From an uncultured Lachnospiraceae bacterium (GTDB taxonomy: Bacteria; Bacillota; Clostridia; Lachnospirales; Lachnospiraceae): a DNA stretch of 26,152 nucleotides. The translations under genes and the position numbers were made by a program. The stretch is from the NCBI GenBank assembly GCA_910585255.1, contig CAJUEI010000025.1, positions 1 to 26,152 of the forward strand. Reading direction: 5' to 3'. This document shows positions 1-7,708 of this stretch, one piece after another. Every line of letters starts with the position of its first letter. Position 1 is the stretch's first letter. A model generated the notes under the pieces. The model made no database searches. It saw only the letters and a program-made list of their open reading frames with translations, and was not told the origin of the DNA.

Positions 1-84
1 CCTAGTGGATCGACAGAAGCATAAGACGTTCTAACTTTCCTCCGAAGTCACAGCAAAAAAGGATCGCTTCTCCACTCTAGCTGT
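1..84 (-). repeat. Structured noncoding repeat, copy A (cut by window edge)
   Basis: Read on the minus strand from base 84 leftward, this is the 5' third of the element seen complete at 256-492 and 9516-9768. It has the boundary ACAGCTAGAG (84-75), a copy-specific 5' arm of the terminal stem ending in GCTGT, the conserved GACTTCGGAGGAAAGTTAGAA segment (49-29), then the 5' arm of the second stem and TCGATCCACTAGG. The partner arms lie outside the window, so pairing cannot be checked here. It is head to head with the copy at 256-492, with about 170 bases between the two 5' ends. Confidence 0.85.
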
Positions 85-255
85 CTTTTCCTGCCTGTAA
101 GTTTCAAATTGATTCATTTACCCATAGAGAATTTTTATCTCTAAATTTTAAATTCAGGAAACCATATTGTTTCATTACAAATTTATAAACTAAGAAAATT
201 TAAAAAATAAGTACAAAATGGAATGGAAGAAAAGAAATGTAAATTGTAGGACAAT
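85..255. other. AT-rich spacer between two head-to-head repeat copies
   Basis: There is no convincing reading frame or ribosome binding site. A small hairpin TAGAGA/TCTCTA lies at about 125-143. I see nothing else that can be supported. Confidence 0.5.
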
Positions 256-492
256 ACAGCCAGAGCGTATAAAGAGTACACTGTGACTTCGAAGGAAAGC
301 TAGAAGCTCTTAGACTTCTGTCAATTCAGTAGGATTTTCGGGCACTTGTGACCGAAAAAGGGGTGTGTTTAGCCCGCTGTACGGGCGAATTGCACCCCGG
401 TCCGTCCGGTGGGATGTGAGTAAATTCAGAAGTCTTAGAGCTTCTGCTTTTCGGAGAGCGGAACAGTGTACTCTTTATACACTCTGGCGTCC
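256..492 (+). repeat. Structured noncoding repeat, copy B (complete)
   Basis: A complete copy of about 237 nt. Terminal stem: 259-284 pairs with 463-488 (26 bp, one C.A mismatch at 266/481). Second stem: 302-320 pairs with 427-445 (19 bp, one T.T mismatch at 311/436), continued by GGAAAGC (294-300) with GCTTTTC (446-452). Head hairpin 1: TTTTCGG (335-341) with CCGAAAA (352-358), plus CAC/GTG inside. Head hairpin 2: GGGGTG (360-365) with CACCCC (393-398), inner GCCCG (372-376) with CGGGC (382-386), loop CTGTA. Segments shared with the other complete copy are single-stranded: GACTTCG, TGTTTAG, CGAATTG, GGTCCGTCCGG and TTCGGAGAGCGGAACAG. There is no open reading frame inside. It may be a mobile noncoding element or an RNA gene. 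Confidence 0.9.
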
Positions 493-696
493 TCTTTGGG
501 ACTTCTCATAGGATAAAACAAACAAGTGGGGATTTTCTACCCTAATAAAAATCTTTATCTCTTCTCCAGCAGATTCTAATTTCTGATTTATAAGCCCCGA
601 AAATAAAATTATACTATCTATTTTAATTATTGCAATTTTTATAGTATTGCTTTAGAATTATCCTAAAGAAATATTATAAAAAGGAGGAATTGTCCC
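493..696. other. Intergenic leader before the membrane-anchored protein
   Basis: AT-rich, no gene seen. It holds a candidate promoter at 630-658 and the AAGGAGG ribosome binding site at 681-687 of the next gene. Confidence 0.5.
630..658 (+). promoter_or_regulatory. Candidate sigma-A promoter
   Basis: TTGCAA at 630-635 and TAGAAT at 653-658 are 17 bases apart. They lie just upstream of the AAGGAGG ribosome binding site at 681 and the GTG start at 697. Confidence 0.5.
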
Positions 697-1800
697 GTGA
701 AACCTATAAAAACAAAATTTCTGTCTATAATAAATAAATTTCAAATCCTTAACCCTATTCATTCCTGGCAAAAGTGGATTCCTCTTACAGTTGCAATAAT
801 CCTAGCTGCTCTTTTTTATTTTAACAGCAATTTTAATTACACCTCTTCTACTGAAAATGATTCCTCTATACAAAGTATACCAGAACAAACAGAATCTCTT
901 TCTGAGCAGACAACAGAACAGCAAGATTTTACAATCGAAACACTGATTTCGCTTTGTCAAGACAATAATTTATCCCAGTTAATCAATCAGCAGGGATTAG
1001 ATGGTTTTCTTATCTATAAAAATATCAAACCTGTTGAAGTAAAATCCTCCCTTACCTGGTTATATGCCTGCAGTCTGTCTTATCTAGACAGAGAATATGA
1101 ACTTCAAATCTGTTATTGGCTTCCAGAAAATGCTCTTTCCTATGGACATATTGGTTATGAAATTGACTCCGTTACTATCCTAGAATTAGAAACAAAAGAT
1201 CGGCAGCTGCTCTATTCTTCTGAGCCTAGATTCAAAGCCAATACCGATATTCTTCCTTTTCTGGAAAAGCAATATTGTATGGAGCAATATATGACGTTAT
1301 CCATTCCAGAAAACTATCATCTTGGACGCTATGAAGCTTCTGGCTTCCTTGCTGATGATTGGCAGATTATAACAGATGAAACCGAGACTTATAAAGAAAT
1401 ACCACATGGAGATGCTACACCAGAACCTTGGTATGCTTCAGGAGGTATCGGTATCTTTAACCACACCGAACTGTTACACTTTGAAAATGGAAATTTAACA
1501 AGTTTTTCTTATTTAGGAAACCATAGCTGGATTTCTTCTGAACCAGAACCAGTAAATGGATGCGAAGTACCCTCTCTTCTTGTAGAATTTTCTTTCGATC
1601 TATTTACTCTTCCTCAATGGGAAGACTATAAACTACAATATGGTGAAACAACATCCCCTCAGTCACATTTTTGGTATATTTTTCTTGCTAAAGAAAACAA
1701 TCCAACTGCATATGTTGTTTTCCTAAATCAAACCTATTTTACAAAAGAAGATGCCATTCGTTTAGCACAATCTATTCAATTTACAGAAAAGGCATTTTAA
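697..1800 (+). CDS. Membrane-anchored extracytoplasmic protein of unknown function
   Basis: 367 residues with a GTG start, chosen because AAGGAGG sits 9 bases upstream. One hydrophobic segment at about residues 28-46 (WIPLTVAIILAALFYF) follows a short basic N-terminus, which suggests a signal anchor with the rest outside the cell. Residues 48-75 are rich in Ser, Thr, Glu and Gln, as in a linker. The remainder is a soluble domain rich in aromatic and acidic residues with no motif I recognise. It is a single gene ending in its own terminator, so its neighbours give no clue to its role. The AT-rich codon use resembles the neighbouring intergenic DNA. No function is assigned. Confidence 0.8.
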   Translation: MKPIKTKFLSIINKFQILNPIHSWQKWIPLTVAIILAALFYFNSNFNYTSSTENDSSIQSIPEQTESLSEQTTEQQDFTIETLISLCQDNNLSQLINQQGLDGFLIYKNIKPVEVKSSLTWLYACSLSYLDREYELQICYWLPENALSYGHIGYEIDSVTILELETKDRQLLYSSEPRFKANTDILPFLEKQYCMEQYMTLSIPENYHLGRYEASGFLADDWQIITDETETYKEIPHGDATPEPWYASGGIGIFNHTELLHFENGNLTSFSYLGNHSWISSEPEPVNGCEVPSLLVEFSFDLFTLPQWEDYKLQYGETTSPQSHFWYIFLAKENNPTAYVVFLNQTYFTKEDAIRLAQSIQFTEKAF

Positions 1801-1847
1801 AGTCCCCGCTTCTAAGCCGCCAAGGCGAAAGCGGGGGGTTGGGACTT
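1800..1847 (+). terminator. GC-rich hairpin with two competing pairings
   Basis: Immediately after the stop codon, CCCCGCTT (1804-1811) can pair with AAGCGGGG (1829-1836). Alternatively AAGTCCC (1800-1806) can pair with GGGACTT (1841-1847). The two stems share bases 1804-1806. There is no T-run, so this is not a classical terminator. It is joined to the 46-bp dispersed repeat that follows and may be part of the same inserted unit. Confidence 0.45.
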
Positions 1848-1855
1848 CCTTGTGA

Positions 1856-1901
1856 GGTTATGAGCAAGTAGCAAAGCGGATTGCGAATATCCGATTTAAC
1901 T
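1856..1901 (+). repeat. 46-bp dispersed repeat, copy 1
   Basis: The sequence runs from GGTTATGAGCAAGTAGC to CCGATTTAACT. It matches the minus strand of 7619-7664 at 43 of 46 positions. It contains the small hairpin CGGAT/ATCCG. It lies in the 3' region of the upstream gene, outside coding sequence. Confidence 0.8.
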
Positions 1902-1940
1902 CTAATCATTTTTATCTTTTTAAGAATACTTTAATAAAAC

Positions 1941-1993
1941 AGCCTGAGGACAGACTTTAAACAAAATTTTCTGCCCTCAGGCTATTTTTATCT
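1941..1993 (+). terminator. Rho-independent terminator
   Basis: AGCCTGAGGACAG (1941-1953) pairs with CTGCCCTCAGGCT (1971-1983) except for one position, and the stem is followed by ATTTTTATCTT. It ends the transcript of the gene at 697-1800. It could also act on leftward transcription from the flavin reductase. Confidence 0.8.
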
Positions 1994-2065
1994 TATTCTA
2001 CTTTTCCTAATACTTCTCTAATTTCTTATAATATTGCTTTCTAAATCATACATAATACTCCAAAA

Positions 2066-2599
2066 TTAATCCTTTACTAAGATATCAGTAATTTCAGCAA
2101 TATATAACAAATGATATCCTCCGCCAGTACCATCTGCATTATTCTGTCCCCCATACCATTTTCCAGTAAAAGCAGTATCTCCTAAGAAATCCTGTTCTGA
2201 CAGCGGAGTCACACATAACTTCCGGCATAAAAAAGCCATCCGATTTTCTTCAAAATAAGGAACGCCATCCTGATGAACTACTGTTAATCCAGACTTTTCT
2301 ACTTTATCCTCATCCCGCCCGGATACTGTACCACAATATCCAAGCATCTTTTTCCAGCTTTTATCAAAAACAGACAAACTAAATACATCAGAAGCATCCA
2401 GAAATTCACGGGTAAACCGCTCTGGACGAACCGCACATATCACTACTGGTTTCTGCCATAAAATTCCCATAGTAGCCCAAGCTACTGTCATAGGATTAAC
2501 ACGCCCTTCCTTTTCAGCAGACATTAAAAACCAGTCTTTCCCAATTAGATCAAATAAATTTTCATTTAATTCGGCAGGTTTTATTGAACGAAATGACAT
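2066..2599 (-). CDS. Flavin reductase family protein (FMN-binding split barrel)
   Basis: 177 residues. The start MSFRSIKP is chosen over upstream in-frame codons because AAAGGA precedes it and because homologous proteins begin near here. Longer starts would run into the 3' end of the upstream gene. Family features are an N-terminal W-F-L-M-(S/T)-A strand, then VNPMTVAWATMGILW and PVVICAVRPERFTREFLD, the usual flavin-binding face of small NAD(P)H:flavin oxidoreductases and flavoredoxins. The length fits that family. It starts 53 bases after the dehydrogenase stop on the same strand, so the two are probably one transcript. The exact substrate and electron partner are unknown. Confidence 0.8.
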   Translation of the reverse strand: MSFRSIKPAELNENLFDLIGKDWFLMSAEKEGRVNPMTVAWATMGILWQKPVVICAVRPERFTREFLDASDVFSLSVFDKSWKKMLGYCGTVSGRDEDKVEKSGLTVVHQDGVPYFEENRMAFLCRKLCVTPLSEQDFLGDTAFTGKWYGGQNNADGTGGGYHLLYIAEITDILVKD

Positions 2600-2652
2600 T
2601 GTAATCGTTTCCTTTCTTTCTATAAGATTATGATTTATTTTGCAGGCTTGAT

Positions 2653-3735
2653 TTATTTTCCAGTCTGCAGATAATTTTTTAATTCTTCTGTATTCATCCC
2701 AGCAATACCTAATTCCTCTAATGATTGTCCTTTTTCCCAACAATCAAATCCCAACAAAGCACTGCCAAGATAAACAAAACTATCCATCAAAGGCGTTGAC
2801 ACTCCCATAGCATGTGCCAGCTTTGCCCATGGTGCAATACCATATGGAATGTCCTCAGAAAAATAACGATTTTTTAAATCAGCGGGTCCTTTTATCTTAG
2901 CAAAATTAGGATCTCCTGCAATAGCCTCGCTTATCTCATCTGTACTTATCGAACCGCCTATTCCATGTGCTACAATATCACTAGCATAACCAAAATGTTT
3001 GAGCAGAGCAATCCGCTCTTGATCTAATGCTTCTGTTGTACGTGCTACACAGGAAGAAAATCCTTCTGTATAGAAATAAAAATCTCCTTTTGCCTGTTCA
3101 ATATGACCGGCATTTAATATACATCCCGGTACATGAATAATAGGATTTAAACCAGACAGCCAGCAGGCTATTACACTTTCCACTGCTTCTAACTGAGGAT
3201 AAAATTGTATCAGCTGTTCTACTGTTTCCTTTGTCTTGCAGGCAGGCATTACTCCTATTTTCAGCGGATTAAACAGACTCATAACTAAAATATCACCTGG
3301 TGCACGCAGACGTGTTGCATAAGGCAATGTATTCGTTTCTGTTACTATTACATCCTCTATTCCTCTCTCCTTTAATTTCTTCCAGAAAAGTAAACTGTCA
3401 AAACTCCCGGCAAATATTGTAATAATCTGACCTGGGTGTACCACCTCCGCCAGTTTTTCTGCATAAGTACCATGTGCAAAAGCAGGAACCGCTACAAAAA
3501 TATATTTTACCCCCTCTATTGCCTCTGCTAAATCAGATGTTACCATCTCCAAAGTAACCTCTGCATTACCGGCTGCACCAGCCATAAGAATCTTACGGGT
3601 ATCAAATACTTTTTGCATATTAGATGCAAAATGTGCATCTTCATACATATGAACATTAAAACCACGATACGTTAGGTCTGCAGCAGCAGCATGAGCACCA
3701 TTGCCGCCGCCAAGCACTGCAACAGAAACAGACAT
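2653..3735 (-). CDS. NAD/NADP octopine/nopaline (opine) dehydrogenase family protein
   Basis: 360 residues. The start MSVSVAVLGG is fixed by AAAGGAGG just upstream. An N-terminal Rossmann fold carries GGGNGAHAAAADL (residues 9-21), with the acidic E32 after the second strand, which points to NAD preference. The C-terminal helical domain has NPIIHVPGCILNAGHIE (197-213). H201 matches the catalytic histidine of opine dehydrogenases. Such enzymes reductively condense an amino acid with a 2-oxo acid. The actual substrates here are unknown, and the family also includes uncharacterised ketopantoate-reductase-like members. It is first in an apparent operon with a flavin reductase and divergent from a LysR regulator 146 bases away, which probably controls it. 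Confidence 0.8.
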   Translation of the reverse strand: MSVSVAVLGGGNGAHAAAADLTYRGFNVHMYEDAHFASNMQKVFDTRKILMAGAAGNAEVTLEMVTSDLAEAIEGVKYIFVAVPAFAHGTYAEKLAEVVHPGQIITIFAGSFDSLLFWKKLKERGIEDVIVTETNTLPYATRLRAPGDILVMSLFNPLKIGVMPACKTKETVEQLIQFYPQLEAVESVIACWLSGLNPIIHVPGCILNAGHIEQAKGDFYFYTEGFSSCVARTTEALDQERIALLKHFGYASDIVAHGIGGSISTDEISEAIAGDPNFAKIKGPADLKNRYFSEDIPYGIAPWAKLAHAMGVSTPLMDSFVYLGSALLGFDCWEKGQSLEELGIAGMNTEELKNYLQTGK

Positions 3736-3792
3736 GACAAATCCTCCTTTTTTATAAAACTTATATCCATTCTCAACTACTTTGCATTTATA

Positions 3793-3805
3793 ATACCACT
3801 TGTAT
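3793..3805. promoter_or_regulatory. Candidate LysR-type binding site
   Basis: ATAC-N5-GTAT is a dyad within a T-N11-A context, placed between the divergent dehydrogenase and LysR genes. LysR-type regulators usually bind such sites in their own divergent promoter. Position and symmetry are seen; the function is inferred. Confidence 0.35.
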
Positions 3806-3881
3806 ACAGACAACAGATAATATATAATCAATGATAGCCTATATAAAAAAACATATGACCTAGAAAGGAGACTTTTCTATT

Positions 3882-4832
3882 GTGACTTTGCAGCAAATCA
3901 GTGATATTCTTACCATTGCCCGAGAAGGCTCTATTACAAAAGCTTCCCGTATCTTATTTCGTGCACAGCCTAACTTAAGTAATATGATACGTGAAGTTGA
4001 AACAGAATTACAGATTACTATTTTTAACCGCACCCCTTCAGGTGTAACATTAACACCTCAAGGGGAACAATTTATAGCTTATGCAAATGATATCGCAGTA
4101 CAAATGGAAAACTTAAAGCGAATCGGTCAAACACCAGAGAAAACTTATTCGATTGGCATCTCTGTATGTCGTGCTTCCTATTGTGTGCGTGCCGTATCAG
4201 ACTGGATGAACCATACTTTTGATTCCAATCAAAAACTCTCTCTGCATCTGCATGAAACCAATACAGAAGAAGCCATTGAGCAAGTACTCTCCAAAGAGAG
4301 TGCATTGGGTATTATCCGTATGCCCTCTTTTTATGAAAATTACTATCGACAGCAGCTAGAAAGCAAAGGACTTTGCTGTGAACATCTAATGGATTTTACT
4401 ATGATGCTTATTCTGCGTACCGATCATCCGTTAGCTTCCCTCCCTATAATTCGTCAGGAAGATCTATACCACTATACTGAAATTGTTCACGGAGACCAAC
4501 AAAGCCTTGCTCTAAGCATGGCACATATTAACCCTCTTTTACAAGGCATCCCATCTCGCCGGATTTATGTATATGATCGAGGCAGTCAAATTGATCTTTT
4601 GCAGCGTCTGCCTGGAACTTATATGTGGGTTTCTCCCATTCCATTGGATATGGTAGATTCCTATGGCATGTGCATCCGAAGCTGTCCGCTTTCTACTGTA
4701 ATCAATTTAGATTTATTAATCTGGCAGAAGGAAACGATGGAAAATCATATTTTACACAACTGTATCGACTTTCTCCGCCAATATGCCACCAGTCTACAAG
4801 CACATACCGCCAAACGTTTATCAAAAACTTAA
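3882..4832 (+). CDS. LysR family transcriptional regulator
   Basis: 316 residues with a GTG start and AAAGGAG at 3864-3870. The N-terminal winged helix-turn-helix spans residues 1-60: LQQISDILTIAREGSITKAS, then the recognition helix with QPNLSNMIREVE and LFNR-like IFNRTPSGVTLTPQGE. The rest is a periplasmic-binding-like effector domain of normal length. It is transcribed away from the opine dehydrogenase and flavin reductase, the usual arrangement for a LysR regulator and its target operon. The effector is unknown; an opine-pathway substrate is a reasonable guess. It ends at a strong hairpin terminator. Confidence 0.9.
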   Translation: MTLQQISDILTIAREGSITKASRILFRAQPNLSNMIREVETELQITIFNRTPSGVTLTPQGEQFIAYANDIAVQMENLKRIGQTPEKTYSIGISVCRASYCVRAVSDWMNHTFDSNQKLSLHLHETNTEEAIEQVLSKESALGIIRMPSFYENYYRQQLESKGLCCEHLMDFTMMLILRTDHPLASLPIIRQEDLYHYTEIVHGDQQSLALSMAHINPLLQGIPSRRIYVYDRGSQIDLLQRLPGTYMWVSPIPLDMVDSYGMCIRSCPLSTVINLDLLIWQKETMENHILHNCIDFLRQYATSLQAHTAKRLSKT

Positions 4833-4836
4833 ATAA

Positions 4837-4880
4837 CTATTAGAGTTTGAAAGTAAACCTTTCAAACTCTAATAGTTTCT
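4837..4880. terminator. Bidirectional 17-bp hairpin terminator
   Basis: CTATTAGAGTTTGAAAG (4837-4853) pairs perfectly with 4859-4875 across a 5-base loop. It lies between convergent genes: five bases after the LysR stop and about 70 bases past the end of the wall-binding gene. T-rich sequence follows on both strands. Confidence 0.85.
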
Positions 4881-4944
4881 TTGATTTCAATATTATTCCA
4901 ACTCCAAACTATCAAACTCTTCTGTACTTAAACGTATCAAAACA

Positions 4945-6717
4945 TTATTCTTCTGCTACTCGAATTGTTACTAAAATTGTTACTGGTTTATATTTCACTT
5001 TATCCTCTGGAGTAAATACTACCGCAAATGGCTGACCAACTTTTACTGCTGCCGCCGAACAACTTACCGTCCCCACTACCTCTGTCTCATCCGCTGAAGA
5101 TACTTTTGCTTTTGCACTAAAATTATTGACATTTACGGTAGAATCGGCTAAAACTGCACTGCCTGTTGCCAGTCTCAACTCTGCTGCCGTTCCATTCACA
5201 CTCGCTGTAACAGAACTTCCACTTACGGTTGCCGTAATCGTACTAACCACAGGATCTACTGCAGTTATATTCCACTTTGCCATTAATTGAACTGCCTTAT
5301 CACTCACTACAACTTTTGTTAAATCTACGGCATCTTTTGCATCTGCCGATTCATACCAACCAGTAAATACTCCGTTTGCCTGCACCGGATTCCCGATTCC
5401 TGCTGCTGTAACAAGATTGGATATGATTTCGTTCTTCTTCGCCTTTAAAATCTGAGTCGGCACTTTCTCTACCACTTCCCCGCCTTTTTCATTTAATGTC
5501 TTTACTTCCCAATATCCTCCATTTGCATTTAAAACTACATCATAGAAATCCTTTACCGTTCCTTCTCCTGTAAAGACGGCATCTCCCTCTACCGCTTCCA
5601 CTTTTGCGGTTTTCTCTACCTCTACTTTTGGCTTTATCCCTGCAGCAGTCTTAATCTTATCTGCCTGAATCTGCCCCGACAAAACAGCATAGATATCTGC
5701 CGCTATTTCCAAACTGCCAATTTTTCCAATTCCTTTTAACACTACAGAAGACTTTGCATAAACCTCAGGAATCGTTATATTTGCCGTAATAATTACATTT
5801 CCTCCTTCAATCTCCACCCGATTGATTCCTGTACCAGCTTCAAAAAGAAGATGCAGCGGATTGGCTTCCTTTGCTTTTCTGGCTTTTAAAGCATTTTTCA
5901 AACTACAGTTTGTAAATTTAATACTGGAACTGCCGCCTCCCTCTACAATCGTATTGCCAGTTACGGTCAATCCATCCAATACCACGGTTCCATCAGCAAC
6001 ACTGCTCTTTATCGTCAGTTTGCTGATTCGATCAGCAGCCCCAGACACCAGCTTATTTACCGCATCTTTATTACATACTATCGGATTTTGATCGGTACCG
6101 CCTTTTAAAACCTCTACTTCTCTGGTTATTCGATTCACCCGAATACTCTGATCGGCACTCGTTCTCCAATAACTGCTGGTACTAGAACTTCCACTATACC
6201 GATTTGAATAAATATAAGTAATTGTCGCATTAGATGCCTCTTTTTCATTCCATGCACCGCCTGCATCCAAAGTCCATACTTTATTATCTATCGTAACTGT
6301 TCCGGTCTTCATTGCCCCCGAACCAGTATCCAAATAATACCATTTATTATCTCTTGGCTTAATCCAGCCAGTCAGCATATCTCCATTGTGATAATCCATA
6401 AAATACCACTGTCCATCTCTTGGCTTAATCCAGCCGGTTCGCATTGCCCCAGTATGATAATCCAGAAAATACCACTTACCGTCTCTTGGTTTAATCCATC
6501 CGGTCTTCATCAGTCCGGTATGATAATCCATAAAATACCACTGTCCGTCTCGATCCTGCACCCACCCTGTCTGATAAGAACCATTTGCATTGACATAATG
6601 CCATCCAGAGGCATCCTTTCTCCATCCAGCAGAAGCTGCCTTAGCAGGCATCCCATTGCTTACGATTAATGCTGCTGAAAGTGCTGTTATAATTCCTCTT
6701 TTCCATGTTTTTTTCAT
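4945..6717 (-). CDS. Secreted cell-wall-binding repeat protein
   Basis: 590 residues. The start is supported by AAAGGAGAGA upstream. The signal peptide is at residues 1-28 (basic MKKTWKRG, hydrophobic core, cut near AKA-A). Residues 31-155 are aromatic GW-type repeats of the choline-binding/cell-wall-binding family, including four 22-residue units such as GWIKPRDGKWYFLDYHTG. Residues 200-390 look beta-helix-like, with short V-x-V-x repeats around VVLDGLTVTGNTIVEGG. Residues 390-480 resemble an InlB-type B-repeat (VVLNANGGYW ... FTGWYESADAKD ... LMAKWN). The C-terminus is an Ig-like beta domain. It probably binds wall polymers non-covalently, since there is no LPXTG. It is a single gene; the ligand is unknown. 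Confidence 0.85.
   Translation of the reverse strand: MKKTWKRGIITALSAALIVSNGMPAKAASAGWRKDASGWHYVNANGSYQTGWVQDRDGQWYFMDYHTGLMKTGWIKPRDGKWYFLDYHTGAMRTGWIKPRDGQWYFMDYHNGDMLTGWIKPRDNKWYYLDTGSGAMKTGTVTIDNKVWTLDAGGAWNEKEASNATITYIYSNRYSGSSSTSSYWRTSADQSIRVNRITREVEVLKGGTDQNPIVCNKDAVNKLVSGAADRISKLTIKSSVADGTVVLDGLTVTGNTIVEGGGSSSIKFTNCSLKNALKARKAKEANPLHLLFEAGTGINRVEIEGGNVIITANITIPEVYAKSSVVLKGIGKIGSLEIAADIYAVLSGQIQADKIKTAAGIKPKVEVEKTAKVEAVEGDAVFTGEGTVKDFYDVVLNANGGYWEVKTLNEKGGEVVEKVPTQILKAKKNEIISNLVTAAGIGNPVQANGVFTGWYESADAKDAVDLTKVVVSDKAVQLMAKWNITAVDPVVSTITATVSGSSVTASVNGTAAELRLATGSAVLADSTVNVNNFSAKAKVSSADETEVVGTVSCSAAAVKVGQPFAVVFTPEDKVKYKPVTILVTIRVAEE
6304..6567 (-). repeat. Four tandem 66-bp repeats within the wall-binding gene
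   Basis: Four consecutive 22-codon units (residues 51-138) encode GW(I/V)xxRDxxWY(F/Y)xDYHTGxMxT. Nucleotide identity between units is high enough that recombination could change the copy number. Confidence 0.8.
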
Positions 6718-6755
6718 TTTTCTATCTCTCCTTTTCCTACACGTTATATTTTATG

Positions 6756-6765
6756 ACTCATGAGT
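6756..6765. promoter_or_regulatory. Palindrome in the wall-protein promoter region
   Basis: ACTCATGAGT is a perfect 10-base palindrome about 40 bases upstream of the wall-binding gene. On the minus strand it lies between TTTACT and TATAAC, which could form a weak promoter with an 18-base spacer. The site would then be placed like an operator. This is tentative. Confidence 0.3.
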
Positions 6766-6944
6766 AAGTAAAGGAACTTTTTTCAGATCTGATTTTATAA
6801 AAGTCCTTGAAAATTATTTTTTCATTGACTATGATTACGATTCGTACTTAAGTCTTACAGGAATTATATAACACTTTTTTCTAGAATACACCAAAAAAAG
6901 CACTTTTTACATTTATCTTTTTTTGTCCTAAGTATCTACCTGCT

Positions 6945-7571
6945 TTATGGTAAAATAATATCCTCTATCTTAGCTGCTTCGAAAGAACTCAGTGCAGCAT
7001 GATTGGTAAGAGCCTTTATGATCTCCCAACCCTTTTTACTGTGAACTGCATTTTGAGGCAAAGGCAAAAACCCTAAATCCAGATAAACTTTACAGGCAAC
7101 CCAGGTTGTCGTTTGTGTTGGAATTTTTGCATGTGTATAGCCAAGTTTCTGCATAATCTCCAGTACATATAATATCAAAGGTTTTGACAGCCCCTTCCCC
7201 TGATATTCTCTGCGGACAGCCACCCAATGCAGCCAGCCGGCACCGGACTTGTCACGATTTGTTATATCATAATATGCTGTAGCTGTAGCTACTTTCTTCC
7301 CATCTTTATCCTCAATAAAAACCATCCGATTCAAAAGAATATTCTCATTATCCCCATAATATTTGTCCCATGCTTTCCGCCCCTGTTCATAATCAGTAAA
7401 CTCTTTTGCCGACTTTTCAATATCAATCCAAATATCCCGATCCCCTGGCTTATAAAAAACAAATTGATAGCCTTCTGGAAGCGAAATGCTAGGCAATCCA
7501 TCCAAACTACGCTCCAATAATAATTCATAATACCGAATCTGCTCATCATGATTATCAAATTTCAGCTCCAT
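6945..7571 (-). CDS. GNAT family N-acetyltransferase
   Basis: 208 residues. The start MELKFDNHDE is chosen because GGAAGGGA lies upstream and the longer in-frame start adds only a basic, non-homologous leader. The acetyl-CoA binding motif is WVAVRREYQGKGLSKPLI (Q-x-x-G-K-G) after the WLHWVAV strand, followed by a helix and the C-terminal strand with KVYLDLGFLP. N-terminal Arg-rich or hydrophobic targeting features are absent, so it is cytosolic. The substrate is unknown. It follows the methylase on the same strand across a 137-base gap that holds the 46-bp repeat. Confidence 0.85.
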   Translation of the reverse strand: MELKFDNHDEQIRYYELLLERSLDGLPSISLPEGYQFVFYKPGDRDIWIDIEKSAKEFTDYEQGRKAWDKYYGDNENILLNRMVFIEDKDGKKVATATAYYDITNRDKSGAGWLHWVAVRREYQGKGLSKPLILYVLEIMQKLGYTHAKIPTQTTTWVACKVYLDLGFLPLPQNAVHSKKGWEIIKALTNHAALSSFEAAKIEDIILP

Positions 7572-7618
7572 ATTATAATCGTCCCTTCCTCTTCCTATAA
7601 TCATCACTGTCCGCCTCT

Positions 7619-7664
7619 AGTCAAATCGGATATTCGCAATCCGCTTCGCTACTTGCTTATAACC
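7619..7664 (-). repeat. 46-bp dispersed repeat, copy 2
   Basis: Minus-strand match (43 of 46 positions) to 1856-1901, between the methylase stop and the GNAT start. The two copies are 5.7 kb apart and in opposite orientation. Confidence 0.8.
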
Positions 7665-7708
7665 TGTTATCTCTTTACAACCAAAACGATCTCCATTTAT
7701 TTTTTTCT

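Noticed and set aside
256..492. Transposon with simple terminal inverted repeats
   Set aside because: The arms of different copies do not share sequence beyond the outer bases, so a classical MITE alone does not fit; I kept it as a structured repeat.
4847..5035. Small plus-strand frame between the LysR and wall-protein genes
   Set aside because: It begins inside the terminator hairpin and overlaps the end of the real minus-strand gene.
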